From the NCBI GenBank assembly GCA_005880805.1, contig VBFZ01000175.1, forward strand, positions 13,310 to 33,908: a DNA stretch of 20,599 bases, in the 5' to 3' direction. The notes beneath the pieces were generated by a model, which had not been told where the DNA came from, searched no databases, and saw only the letters and a program-made list of their open reading frames with translations. Source of the DNA: Chloroflexota bacterium (GTDB lineage Bacteria; Chloroflexota; Limnocylindria; Limnocylindrales; CSP1-4). Position numbers and translations under genes: made by a program. This document shows positions 7,412 to 15,132 of this stretch, one piece after another (positions within the stretch are counted from its first letter, which is position 1; each line of letters opens with the position of its first letter).

Positions 7412-7909
7412 CTACCGGCGCGCCAGGGCAGTCGTCAGCGCCTCGACGGCGGCCGGCGGGATCAGCTCGCTGACGTCCCCCCCGAACAGCGCGATCTCGC
7501 GCACGAGGCTTGAGCTCACGTAGCCGTGCTCGAGCGCGGTCATGAAGAAGACCGTGTCCACGTCCGGAGCGAGCTTCCGGTTGTTGTGGGCGAGCTGCAG
7601 CTCCGACTCGAAGTCCGAGATCGCCCGCAGGCCGCGGACGATGAAGCGCGCCTCCCGGGCGTGGCAGAAGTCGACCGTCAGGCCGTCGAACGCTTCGACC
7701 TCGACGCCGGCCCCGAGCTCGGAGCCGGACGCATCGATCGCAGCCCGGATGATGTCGACTCGCTCGCGCGCAGACAGCAGCGGCGTCTTTCGGGGGTTGG
7801 CCAGGACCGCGATCACGATTCGCTCGAAGACCCCGGCGGCGCGTTGGACCACGTCGAGATGGCCGTAGGTGACGGGGTCGAACGAGCCCGGATAGACCGC
7901 GACGTTCAC
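7412..7909 (-). CDS. coaD: Phosphopantetheine adenylyltransferase
   Basis: CoaD adenylates 4'-phosphopantetheine to dephospho-CoA, the penultimate step of CoA synthesis, as a cytoplasmic hexamer. The 165-residue product starts at once with the nucleotidyltransferase motif AVYPGSFDPVTYGHLD (T/H-x-G-H), continues with FIVRGLRAISDFESELQ and NRKLAPDVDTVFFM, and ends with the second signature, YVSSSLVREIALFGGDVSELIP. The frame continues far upstream (to 8188) over rsmD, but conservation begins at GTG 7909, which overlaps the rsmD stop as GTGA. The rsmD-coaD pair is one of the most conserved gene pairs in bacteria. Its stop runs into the promoter-like element before the SepIVA-like gene. Confidence 0.97.
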   Translation of the reverse strand: MNVAVYPGSFDPVTYGHLDVVQRAAGVFERIVIAVLANPRKTPLLSARERVDIIRAAIDASGSELGAGVEVEAFDGLTVDFCHAREARFIVRGLRAISDFESELQLAHNNRKLAPDVDTVFFMTALEHGYVSSSLVREIALFGGDVSELIPPAAVEALTTALARR

Positions 7910-8505
7910 TCGCTCTCCCTGTCGAGCCGGCGGTAGAAGGTCAGGGCCGTCTCTCCGAAGCGCCGTTCCCGCTCGGATGCTAGCAGGCCGATTCTCGCCG
8001 GCGGGCGCTCGCGCCAGAAGTGCTTCGCGACGACCCGCGCGCGAGGGGCGAGGATCCGCGATGCCTCGGCACCCAGGATTCCGAGCGCCCTGGCGAGCAG
8101 CTCGGTCTCCGCGTAGGGGGGATCGACGACGACCACGTCGAACACCCCGACTGCCTTGCTGTCGTCCAAGCCGCCGCGCTCCAGCCACGCGATCGCATCG
8201 ACGCGGACCACCTCGGCGGCTGGCCCATCCAGGCCGGTGCGCCGCAGGTTCTCGTGGATCGTTCTCACGGCGCTCGCATCCTTCTCGACGAAGACCGCGC
8301 GGGTCGCCCCGCGCGAAAGGGCCTCGATCCCGGCCGCGCCGCTACCCGCGAACAGGTCGAGGACGGCGGCTTCATACAGCGCCGGTTCCAGCACCGCGAA
8401 CAGCGTCTGCTTGACGCGATCGGCGAGCGGTCGAGTACCGGGCCCGGGCGCCGCCAAGCGAACCCCGCGGGCGGATCCCGCGATCACCCGGCCCGCGTCA
8501 GCCAT
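7906..8505 (-). CDS. rsmD: 16S rRNA (guanine(966)-N(2))-methyltransferase RsmD
   Basis: RsmD methylates N2 of G966 in 16S rRNA, using SAM, during 30S maturation. The 199-residue product has the SAM motif I VLDLFAGSGAAGIEALSRGA (about residues 48-67), an acidic end to strand 2 in VFVEKDASAV, and the catalytic DPPY at the end of strand 4 (FDVVVVDPPYAE). The N-terminal RVIAGSARG and VKQTLFAVLEP are family hallmarks (the usual form is RP..dr.Re.lFn.L). ATG start 15 bp after the recG stop. It overlaps coaD by four bases at its end. Confidence 0.96.
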   Translation of the reverse strand: MADAGRVIAGSARGVRLAAPGPGTRPLADRVKQTLFAVLEPALYEAAVLDLFAGSGAAGIEALSRGATRAVFVEKDASAVRTIHENLRRTGLDGPAAEVVRVDAIAWLERGGLDDSKAVGVFDVVVVDPPYAETELLARALGILGAEASRILAPRARVVAKHFWRERPPARIGLLASERERRFGETALTFYRRLDRESE

Positions 8506-8520
8506 CGGCGGGCGCCAGGG

Positions 8521-10779
8521 TCAGGCCGGGCTCGATGCGGGTTCGCCCGCCGCGATCCGCTGGAGCCAACCGTGCGCGAGCTCGTCCCGAAGCGGCTCCA
8601 TATCAGGTCCGGAGAGCTCGCCCGCCGAATCGAGCAGCTCCTCCGCGTGGCGCCGAGCGGCCACCGCGAGCTCGCGGTGGTCGCCTCGCTGCAGGGAGGC
8701 GACGCGCAACCGGGGCAGCCCGCTCTGGGCGAGGCCGAGGACGTCGCCCTCCCGCCGCAGCTCGAAGTCCGCTTCGGCCAGCGCGAACCCGTCGCGCAGC
8801 TCCTTGACGGCATTCAGCCGGGCGCGAGCGGTCTCGTCGGCAGAGTCGGACACCAGCACGCAGAACGACTCAGCCGTCCCGCGACCGACACGGCCCCGCA
8901 GCTGGTGGAGCTGCGCCAGGCCGAACCGGTCCGCGTTCTCGACGATCATCATCGTCGCCTCCGGGACGTCGACGCCGACCTCGATCACGGTCGTGCCGAC
9001 CAGAACGTCGAGCTCGCCATCCCGGAAGCGCGCCATCTCCCCGTCGCGATCGGCTGCCTTCATGCGCCCATGCACGAGCCCGACCTGGAGCGGCGCCAGC
9101 AGCCCGCGCAGCCTGAGCGCCTCGGACTCTGCGGCCACGGCACTCTCCGCAAGGGCGGCGCTGAGCGGGTCGTCGGTGGCCTCGCCGACCGCGTCCGTGT
9201 CGTCGATGTCGCTCTCGGTGATGAGCGGTACGACCACGAAGGAACGATGCCCGCGCGCGGCTTCCTCGCGGACGCGCTTCCACGTGCCATCGAGGTCCGC
9301 GGACGTGCGAATCCCGGTCCGGATCGGGACCCGGCCGGCCGGCTGATCGCGCAGGTCCGAGACGTCCAGATCGGCGTAGAGCGCCTGGCCAAGGGTGCGC
9401 GGGATGGGCGTCGCGGTCATCAGCAGCACGTGCGGCGTGCCGCCGGCCTTGGCCTCGAGCTGCCCCCGCTGCTCGACGCCAAAGCGATGCTGCTCGTCGA
9501 CGACCGCGAGTCCGAGGCGAGCGAAGGCCACCCCTTCCTGCAGCAGGGCGTGCGTCCCGATCACGACGCCGGCCCGACCGTCGGCAATCTGGTCGAGCGC
9601 CTTCCGCCGTGCATCCCCCGGCAGGGACCCGGTGAGCAGCGTGACCGGCACGTTGATGCCCTCGAGCAGCGCCCCAACGGTCTCGGCGTGCTGCCGCGCG
9701 AGGAGATCGGTCGGGGCGAGCAACGCGCCCTGGTAGCCGGCCGACGCCGTGAGCGCCAGCGCATAGGCAGCGACAGCCGTCTTGCCCGAGCCAACGTCAC
9801 CCTGAAGGAGCCTGAGCATCGGCTCCGTCGCCCCGAGGTCGGCCCGCACGTCTGCCATCGCTCGCGCCTGGTCGTCCGTGAGCTCGACACTCGGGTCGAC
9901 CTTCGCCCGGAGGCTGGCCACGATGGCCGCGCGGGCGGCCGCCTCGGTGTCGTCGGGAACCCTGATCGGCAGGCCCTGCGCCTGACCCCGCTGGCGGCGC
10001 CGTCCCACCATGCCGAGCTGCAAAGCCAGGAGCTCATCGAACGCGAGCCGCCGCAGGGCGGCATCCCGGCCTTCGAACGACGCCGGGTAGTGGGCCTCCT
10101 CGATGGCCTCCCCGATCCCCACCAGGGGCTCCCCGGTGAGCAGTGGCGCCGGCAGGTACTCGGGGTAGGCACGCCCGGCCCGGTCGATCCCGTTGCGAAT
10201 GAGCACGCGCAGCCGGGCCGCGGTGAGGCCGGCAGTGAGGCGGTATACCGGCACGATCCGCCCGGCATGCAGGAGGGCGGCGCCATCATCCCGCTGGAAC
10301 TCCGGATTGTCGAAGACGATCGACCAGCCGCGGTGCTTGACCCGGCCACTGATCACGACGCGATCGCCCTCGGACAGCCGGCGTTCGATGAAGCGACGCC
10401 CGAACCAGATCGCCTCCGCCTCGCCGGTTTCGTCGTCGAGGACGGCCATGGTCCGCTGCACCCGTCTGCGGAACGTCTGCTCGACTCGCAGCTCCCGGAC
10501 GCGGACCCGCGCGCTGGCGACCTCGCCATCGCCGGCGTCCCGGAGGGCCGCCAGCGTGCGCATCTCGCGGAGATCGTCGTAGCGGCGTGGAAGGTGGAAC
10601 AGCAGGTCGCGGACGGTCCCGACGCCGAGGCGCGAAAGCTTGCGGCGCAGGGCCGATGCACCCGGCAGGCCGCTCCGGCCGATCGGCAGCGGGAGGAGGG
10701 CGGCATCCGGTTCCGCGGTCGCCGAGGTGTCGCCCCGCGGTTCGCGCCGGGGCGGTCGCCGGGTCGTGGCGCCAACCAC
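8521..10779 (-). CDS. recG: ATP-dependent DNA helicase RecG
   Basis: RecG is a superfamily 2 helicase that regresses stalled replication forks and processes branched DNA. The 752-residue product has the full layout: an N-terminal wedge domain, an OB fold (about 60-170), then helicase lobes. Motifs seen: Walker A GDVGSGKT at 327-334, the DEQH box at 428-431 within VVDEQHRFGVEQR, and MTATPIPRTL at 454-463; the second lobe has GLVHGRMKAADRDGEMARF, GTTVIEVGVDVPEATMMI and the arginine-finger-type QLRGRVGRG. DEQH in place of DEEH is normal for RecG. GTG start at 10779, two bases after the fakA TAG stop. Residues about 510-535 form an acidic Asp/Ala insert between the lobes, common in high-GC members. 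Confidence 0.97.
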   Translation of the reverse strand: MVGATTRRPPRREPRGDTSATAEPDAALLPLPIGRSGLPGASALRRKLSRLGVGTVRDLLFHLPRRYDDLREMRTLAALRDAGDGEVASARVRVRELRVEQTFRRRVQRTMAVLDDETGEAEAIWFGRRFIERRLSEGDRVVISGRVKHRGWSIVFDNPEFQRDDGAALLHAGRIVPVYRLTAGLTAARLRVLIRNGIDRAGRAYPEYLPAPLLTGEPLVGIGEAIEEAHYPASFEGRDAALRRLAFDELLALQLGMVGRRRQRGQAQGLPIRVPDDTEAAARAAIVASLRAKVDPSVELTDDQARAMADVRADLGATEPMLRLLQGDVGSGKTAVAAYALALTASAGYQGALLAPTDLLARQHAETVGALLEGINVPVTLLTGSLPGDARRKALDQIADGRAGVVIGTHALLQEGVAFARLGLAVVDEQHRFGVEQRGQLEAKAGGTPHVLLMTATPIPRTLGQALYADLDVSDLRDQPAGRVPIRTGIRTSADLDGTWKRVREEAARGHRSFVVVPLITESDIDDTDAVGEATDDPLSAALAESAVAAESEALRLRGLLAPLQVGLVHGRMKAADRDGEMARFRDGELDVLVGTTVIEVGVDVPEATMMIVENADRFGLAQLHQLRGRVGRGTAESFCVLVSDSADETARARLNAVKELRDGFALAEADFELRREGDVLGLAQSGLPRLRVASLQRGDHRELAVAARRHAEELLDSAGELSGPDMEPLRDELAHGWLQRIAAGEPASSPA

Positions 10780-10781
10780 CG

Positions 10782-12494
10782 CTACTCGACCGAGATCAGG
10801 TAGCGGTAGTAGGGCTGCCCGCCGTGAACGAGGTCCACCTGCAATCCCGGCCTCGCGTCCGTGATCCGGCGCGACACGCCCTCCGCCTCGGCCAGGTCGG
10901 AGCAGTCACCGTAGTAGAGCGTCAGTAATTCGAAGCTCCCCGGGAGCGTCGCAAGAGCCGCCAGCACGGCTTTCTGACGATCGCTGTCGGCCGCAATCAG
11001 CCCGTCGTCGGGGCCGAGCACGATCGTCTGGCCCTTCTTCACCTTGTGGCCCGCGATCTTCGCGTCGCGGACGGCCTCGGTGACCTGCATGGTCCGCAGC
11101 GATCTCCCCGCGTCGGTCATGGCCGCGGCATTCGCATCGGCGCCGGCCGACGGGTCGAGCGCGAGCAGGGCCGCGACGCCCTCGGCCGCGTTGCGCGTCG
11201 GGACGACGTGGACGGCCGAGCCGGTCATGCCGGCGACCTGCCGCGCCGCGAGCACGACGTTCGGGTTGTTGGGCAGGATCAGGACCTCGTCGGCCGCGAC
11301 CGATTCGACGGCCGCCGCGAGCTCCCCGGTGCTCGGATTGTCAGACTGGCCGCCGCGCACCACGCTCGCGACCCCGAACGACTCGAAGATCCGGGCCAGC
11401 CCATCGCCGGCGGCGACCGCGACGACCGCCAGCGGGACGCGGGGCAAGGGCTGCGCGCCGTCGCCGTCGATCCTGGCTGGGGCAACTCCACCCGTCCGTG
11501 GCTGGGCGGCCTTCGCCTCCGATCCTGCGCCGCCCGTGAACTCGGCCGCCCGCTGCTCGCGGACGTCGCGTGCCTGGTTGTCGAGGTTCTCGACGCTGAT
11601 CCGGCTCAGGTTGCCGAGCGAAAGCCCGAACTCGATGACCTCGTCCGGACGCTCGCTGTGGACGTGCACCTTGACCCCACGCCCGTCACCGGCGACTAGC
11701 ACGGACTCCCCGATCGATTCCAGGTGCGTGCGAATCGTGTCCAGGTCGAGGAGGTCGGAACCGCTCGGCTGGACGAGGAACATCGTCTCGTAGCCGAAGC
11801 CCTGGTCGGCGTGCGCAACGAGCGCAGAGACAGCAGCGCCGCCTCGCTGCCGGCTGCCGACCGCGCCGGCCGGGGCGCGTCCGAGCATGTGCAACAAGGC
11901 GCCCTGGAACAGGCGATACAAGCCCTGTCCCCCGGCGTCGACGACGCCGGCCTCGCGGAGGATCGGCAACAGGCTCGGGGTGCGGGCGACGGCCTTCTCG
12001 GCCGCGTCCACTATGGCGGCCAGCACCGTCTCGAGGTCGCTGTCGAGCTCGGCAGCGGTCACCGCCGCCGCGGAGGCTTCCCTGATGACGGTCAGGATCG
12101 TGCCCTCGACCGGCTTGACGACCGCGCCATATGCCGTCTGGGTCCCGATCGTCAGGGCGTGGGCGAGATCCAGTCCATTGAACCGGCGTTTGCCGCCAAG
12201 GCCCTCGGCCATGCCTCGAAAGATCTGCGAGGTGATCACGCCGGAATTGCCCCGCGCGCCCATCAAGGCCCCGTAGCTGATTGCGCCCGCGATGCGGTCG
12301 GCGGGCTGGCCCGAAACGCGCTGGCCCTCGTCGAGCGCGGCACGAACGGTGGCCAGCATGTTCGAGCCCGTGTCGCCGTCGGGAACGGGAAACACGTTGA
12401 GCCCGTTGACCTCGTCCACGTGAGCTTCCAGGTTCTCGACGGCTGCGCGATACGCAGCAAGGAGACCTGCGCCGTCGCACGCCTTGCGCGTCAC
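10782..12494 (-). CDS. fakA: FakA-like fatty acid kinase subunit (DAK phosphatase/DegV-like protein)
   Basis: FakA phosphorylates fatty acids held by a FakB (DegV) partner, giving acyl phosphate for phospholipid synthesis. In the 570-residue product the N-terminal DhaL-type nucleotide domain (about 10-205) shows NGLNVFPVPDGDTGSN at 30-45, whose acidic residues bind Mg, and GARGNSGVITSQI at 79-91, then EGTILTV and DAGGQGLY. A middle domain has KVHVHSERPDEVIEFGL, a conserved histidine-containing segment, and the C-terminal DegV-like half includes LILPNNPNVVLAARQV and EAVRDAKIAGHKVKKGQTI. GTG 12494 start overlaps the asp23-2 stop as GTGA. No FakB gene is present in the window, so it must be elsewhere. 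Together with plsX and acpP it links this gene run to membrane lipid supply. A specialised dihydroxyacetone kinase role is less likely. Confidence 0.92.
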   Translation of the reverse strand: MTRKACDGAGLLAAYRAAVENLEAHVDEVNGLNVFPVPDGDTGSNMLATVRAALDEGQRVSGQPADRIAGAISYGALMGARGNSGVITSQIFRGMAEGLGGKRRFNGLDLAHALTIGTQTAYGAVVKPVEGTILTVIREASAAAVTAAELDSDLETVLAAIVDAAEKAVARTPSLLPILREAGVVDAGGQGLYRLFQGALLHMLGRAPAGAVGSRQRGGAAVSALVAHADQGFGYETMFLVQPSGSDLLDLDTIRTHLESIGESVLVAGDGRGVKVHVHSERPDEVIEFGLSLGNLSRISVENLDNQARDVREQRAAEFTGGAGSEAKAAQPRTGGVAPARIDGDGAQPLPRVPLAVVAVAAGDGLARIFESFGVASVVRGGQSDNPSTGELAAAVESVAADEVLILPNNPNVVLAARQVAGMTGSAVHVVPTRNAAEGVAALLALDPSAGADANAAAMTDAGRSLRTMQVTEAVRDAKIAGHKVKKGQTIVLGPDDGLIAADSDRQKAVLAALATLPGSFELLTLYYGDCSDLAEAEGVSRRITDARPGLQVDLVHGGQPYYRYLISVE

Positions 12495-12934
12495 GGGGAG
12501 CCGGTCCGGGAGCGAGAGCGGCGAGAGCGGCGCGTGGGCTGCGCAGCGACGCCCTCTCCCGCAAGACTCGGACCCGACGCGGGCGGCGCACCGCCGGGCA
12601 GGACCCGCAGGCCATCGACGTGGATCGTCAGCTCGGCGAACTCCCGCGACGTCGCCCGGCGGACCGCGTAGCGGACCGCCGAATCCACCTGGCGGGCGAC
12701 CTCCGCAACCGGCAGGCCGTAGGCGACGGTCAGGAACAGGTCGAGGCGAAGCGCCCTGCCGAGCTGCAGGCGGATCCCCGGCTCATCGACGCGCAGCCAG
12801 CGAGCCACACGGGCACGGAACGACGGGTCTGCGAAGCCGGTGACCCCGTAGCTGCCGAGCACGGCGGCACGGATGACGTCGATGATCGCCTGGCGGCTGA
12901 CCGTGGCACGGCCCGGGATGGGCTGCGGCGACAT
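12491..12934 (-). CDS. Asp23/Gls24 family envelope stress protein (copy 2)
   Basis: A second Asp23/Gls24 (DUF322) protein, 147 residues from ATG 12934. Family features: VSRQAIIDVIRAAVLGSYGVTGF near the N terminus (helix, then a conserved glycine-valine turn), RLQLGRALRLDLFLTVAYGLPVAEVARQV in the centre, and AVRYAVRRATSREFAELTIHVDGL at the end of the domain. A tail of about 35 residues follows, rich in Ser, Arg, Pro and Gly (encoded partly by a gcgagagcg direct repeat). The open frame continues up to 13027 in the promoter region; ATG 12934 is the better start, though no Shine-Dalgarno is visible. The order rpmB (divergent)-asp23-fakA is widely conserved in Gram-positives, so a link to membrane lipid or cell-envelope homeostasis is inferred, not shown. 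Confidence 0.87.
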   Translation of the reverse strand: MSPQPIPGRATVSRQAIIDVIRAAVLGSYGVTGFADPSFRARVARWLRVDEPGIRLQLGRALRLDLFLTVAYGLPVAEVARQVDSAVRYAVRRATSREFAELTIHVDGLRVLPGGAPPASGPSLAGEGVAAQPTRRSRRSRSRTGSP

Positions 12935-13018
12935 GCGGGGAATTCGACCTCGCGCTCGCGGCCTGGCTGGTGGGACAGGATCGCGGAATGGTCCGCGGAC
13001 TGGGCGTCGCAGGCCGTT

Positions 13019-13027
13019 TGCTATCAT
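13019..13027 (+). promoter_or_regulatory. Probable extended -10 promoter of rpmB
   Basis: The plus strand reads TTGC-TATCAT, an extended -10 (TG-C followed by TATCAT, five of six matches to TATAAT). The predicted transcription start near 13034 leaves a leader of about 75 bases before rpmB. No good -35 is seen at 17-18 bp. It lies in the 174-bp divergent gap between asp23-2 and rpmB, the only gap in the window between divergent genes. Confidence 0.5.
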
Positions 13028-13028
13028 A
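13023..13028 (-). promoter_or_regulatory. Possible -10 promoter of the asp23-fakA-recG run
   Basis: On the minus strand TATGAT (five of six matches to TATAAT) overlaps the rpmB -10 on the other strand, so one AT-rich island could serve both directions. No -35 or extended TG is present. The leader to asp23-2 would be about 80 bases. Confidence 0.35.
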
Positions 13029-13108
13029 CCGCCCGACTTCGGCGATCTCGGCCGGATGTTCGATTTGAACCAGCCCGCTCCCCTTTCGTGAGCTCACCGA
13101 GGACCGAC

Positions 13109-13306
13109 ATGGCCCGCGCCTGCGCTATCTGCGGCAAGACCTCCATGCCCGGCTTCAACCCCCAGTCGTCGGGGATGAACCGGGTCCGAGCGCATCGCCG
13201 CTACCAGCCCAATCTCCAGCCGCTCGTCGTCCGGACGAACGGCAGTGTCGAGCGCAAGCTCGTCTGCACGCGCTGCCGCCGCACCCTCGCGAAGGAAGCC
13301 CGCTAG
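13109..13306 (+). CDS. rpmB: 50S ribosomal protein bL28
   Basis: This large-subunit ribosomal protein is 65 residues long and is the only plus-strand gene of the window. It starts MARACAICGKTSMPGFN, has the conserved SSGMNRVRAHRRYQPNLQ core and ends VCTRCRRTLAKEAR. Cys5/Cys8 and Cys53/Cys56 form two CxxC pairs, the zinc-binding (C+) type of L28. GAGGA five bases before the ATG is a fair ribosome-binding site and fixes the start. Much longer frames cover this gene upstream, but they begin inside asp23-2 and are not credible. L28 divergent from or next to Asp23-FakA genes is a familiar Gram-positive layout. Confidence 0.97.
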   Translation: MARACAICGKTSMPGFNPQSSGMNRVRAHRRYQPNLQPLVVRTNGSVERKLVCTRCRRTLAKEAR

Positions 13307-13337
13307 CCGCGCGTTCCCGGCACGGGGCGACGAGGCC

Positions 13338-13350
13338 CACGAATCTCGTG
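13338..13350. terminator. Weak hairpin between convergent rpmB and dtd
   Basis: CACGA-atc-TCGTG is a 5-bp stem with a 3-base loop in the 72-bp gap between the convergent rpmB and dtd genes. The position suits a shared terminator, but the stem is short and only a loose pyrimidine stretch (ggcttctta) follows on the plus strand, so the call is tentative. Confidence 0.2.
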
Positions 13351-13378
13351 CAAACCGGCTTCTTATCGCGACTCCGGG

Positions 13379-13828
13379 CTACCTCGACTCGTCGGTGTCG
13401 AGCCAGATCGTGAACGGGCCCTCGTTGACGAGCTCGACGAACATCTCCGCCCCGAACCTTCCCCGGGCGACGACCAGGCCTGTGCTCTCCACCGCCGAGC
13501 AGAAGCGCTCGTAGATCGGCTCCGCGACCTCCGGTGGCGCCGCGGGGGTGAAACCCGGCCGCCGGCCGCGTCGAGTGTCGGCGTAGAGCGTGAACTGGCT
13601 CACGACCAGCATCTCCCCGTCGATCTCGAGCAGCGAGCGGTTCGTCTTGCCGGCCTCGTCCGCGAACATCCGCAGGTCCACCACCTTGCGCGCCAGCGCA
13701 TCGGCCGTCGGCGGCGCGTCGTGCGCACCGACTCCCAGGAGGACGACCAGCCCCTCGCCGATCGATCCGAGCACGTCGTCCGCCTCGCGGACCTCCGCCC
13801 GGCTGACCCGCTGGAGCAGTGCACGCAT
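13379..13828 (-). CDS. dtd: D-aminoacyl-tRNA deacylase
   Basis: Dtd removes D-amino acids and misacylated glycine from tRNAs. The 149-residue product has the family length. It opens MRALLQRVSRAEV, carries the catalytic SQFTLYADTRRGRRPGF, and ends with the chiral-proofreading Gly-cis-Pro motif in NEGPFTIWLDT. A longer frame to 13900 overlaps the upstream gene; ATG 13828 is chosen because conservation begins there and a GAGGCGAGGGA ribosome-binding region lies just upstream. It is the last gene of the minus-strand run that starts beyond the right edge, 14 bp after the membrane protein gene, and faces rpmB. Confidence 0.96.
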   Translation of the reverse strand: MRALLQRVSRAEVREADDVLGSIGEGLVVLLGVGAHDAPPTADALARKVVDLRMFADEAGKTNRSLLEIDGEMLVVSQFTLYADTRRGRRPGFTPAAPPEVAEPIYERFCSAVESTGLVVARGRFGAEMFVELVNEGPFTIWLDTDESR

Positions 13829-13842
13829 TCCCTCGCCTCGCG

Positions 13843-15132
13843 CTAACGGCTGAGCACGCCGGCCGCGGCGCGCCACAGGCCGCCGATCATGACCAGCCAT
13901 GGAACGAGGTAGAGGACAGTCCCCGATCCGCCCGCCGCGCCCGTGAAGGCCATGAGCGCGATCCCGACGGCGCCGGCAACCGCGGCCGCCGCCCCCTGCC
14001 CGACGACGGTCGGCCTCACGTGCCGGCCCAGGCGCCGGAGCGCGCCCCGCTCGCCCCGGTCCGCGGCCTCGACCCCGGCGTCGAGCTCGGTGTCAGCGGC
14101 GCGCTCGACGAGACGGCGGAACCAGCCCGGGGCATGGATGACCGCCCAGTAGGCGATCGAGGCATAGGCAAGCCCCGCCAGGATGTCGACGACGTAGTGG
14201 TCGGCCAGGTAGACGATCGAGAACCACACGCAGACCGAGTAGGCCACCATCAGCCAGCCCACGCGTCCGAACGTCCGCCGGGCGAACAGGAACGCGAGGA
14301 ACGGGTAGCCCGCGTGCAGCGACGGGAACGCCGCGACCTGGTTCGGGTTGATGTCGTAGACCGTGTAGCTGTACAGGTAGTGCCCCTCGAACCCGAACAG
14401 GCGCGCCAGCTCCGTGAAGCCCTGGTCCTTGAGGTACGCGATCGCAGGCCCACCGGGACCGGGAATGAAGCCCTCCTTGGCGGCCCACCAGGGAGGGGCC
14501 ACGGGCAGCACCAGGTACGTCACGAAGCCGGCCATCGAGAGCACGATGAGCGCCGCGACGTAGTCGTAGAACACGCGCCTCCTCCGGAACCACAGGAAGA
14601 AGCCGACCGCGATCGGCAGCGGGAAGTGGAGGAAGTAGAAGATCGTCGCGACCATCGCCAGCGGGTCGTTGCCTGTCGCGGGATGGAAGGCATCCTGGAG
14701 GACCTGGGTCGGCAGGTGGCCGAGGAACAGCGCGCGCTCGACCGCGAGCACGTCGGTCACGTGGACGCTGGCCCCGAAGTTGTCTGCGTAGCCACGCATC
14801 AGCTCGTACGCGAAGAACAGCCCGATGAAGGGGATCCAGTCGCGGAGGAAGAGCCGGCCGCGGCCCAGCAGCACGGCGGCCAGCCCGAACGCGACCAGCA
14901 GGACGTCCGGCGTGATCGAGACGCCCCTGGCGATCATCAGCGCCGAGAGCAGCAGCGTGTAGCCGCCGATTGCGATCAGGAGGATGCGGTCGTTGCGACG
15001 GCCGAGCTCGAGGTCCGGTTGGGGTTCGCTCGCGGAGTCGGGTGAACTCGGCACCACAGCCTGCGAGGCGGCGGTCGCCACGACGGCTGAAGACGCCGCG
15101 GCCTCCGGGCCGCCACCCCCCGTGTCGGTCAT
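13843..15132 (-). CDS. Aur1/PAP2-like integral membrane phosphotransferase
   Basis: The 429-residue protein has a polar, Ala/Ser/Pro-rich N-terminal tail (about 45 residues), then around eight to nine hydrophobic segments. It belongs to the PAP2-like group that includes inositol phosphorylceramide synthase Aur1 and related bacterial lipid phosphotransferases: VAPPWWA at 211-217, FPSLHAGYPFL at 269-279 and LADHYVVDILAG at 309-320. His273 and His312 (within PSLHA and ADHYVVD) with Asp316 would be the catalytic charge-relay residues. The predicted reaction is transfer or hydrolysis of a phospho-head group on a lipid at the membrane; the substrate (inositol-, glycerol- or undecaprenyl-linked) cannot be told. 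Two more hydrophobic stretches lie near the C terminus. ATG 15132 overlaps the rpe stop as ATGA; the open frame to 15378 is overlap with rpe. Confidence 0.8.
   Translation of the reverse strand: MTDTGGGGPEAAASSAVVATAASQAVVPSSPDSASEPQPDLELGRRNDRILLIAIGGYTLLLSALMIARGVSITPDVLLVAFGLAAVLLGRGRLFLRDWIPFIGLFFAYELMRGYADNFGASVHVTDVLAVERALFLGHLPTQVLQDAFHPATGNDPLAMVATIFYFLHFPLPIAVGFFLWFRRRRVFYDYVAALIVLSMAGFVTYLVLPVAPPWWAAKEGFIPGPGGPAIAYLKDQGFTELARLFGFEGHYLYSYTVYDINPNQVAAFPSLHAGYPFLAFLFARRTFGRVGWLMVAYSVCVWFSIVYLADHYVVDILAGLAYASIAYWAVIHAPGWFRRLVERAADTELDAGVEAADRGERGALRRLGRHVRPTVVGQGAAAAVAGAVGIALMAFTGAAGGSGTVLYLVPWLVMIGGLWRAAAGVLSR

Noticed and set aside
8020..10803. A 927-codon open frame on the plus strand opposite rsmD and recG
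   Set aside because: Antisense shadow caused by high GC; no recognisable domains, and it spans two real minus-strand genes and their junction.
13062..13071. A tRNA T-loop-like string (GGTTCAAATC on the minus strand) near the rpmB promoter
   Set aside because: The flanking bases do not form the T-arm stem and no acceptor, D or anticodon arm can be drawn around it.
13829..13900. Longer N terminus for dtd starting at 13900
   Set aside because: It would overlap the upstream membrane protein gene and adds unconserved Arg-rich sequence; family conservation begins at ATG 13828.
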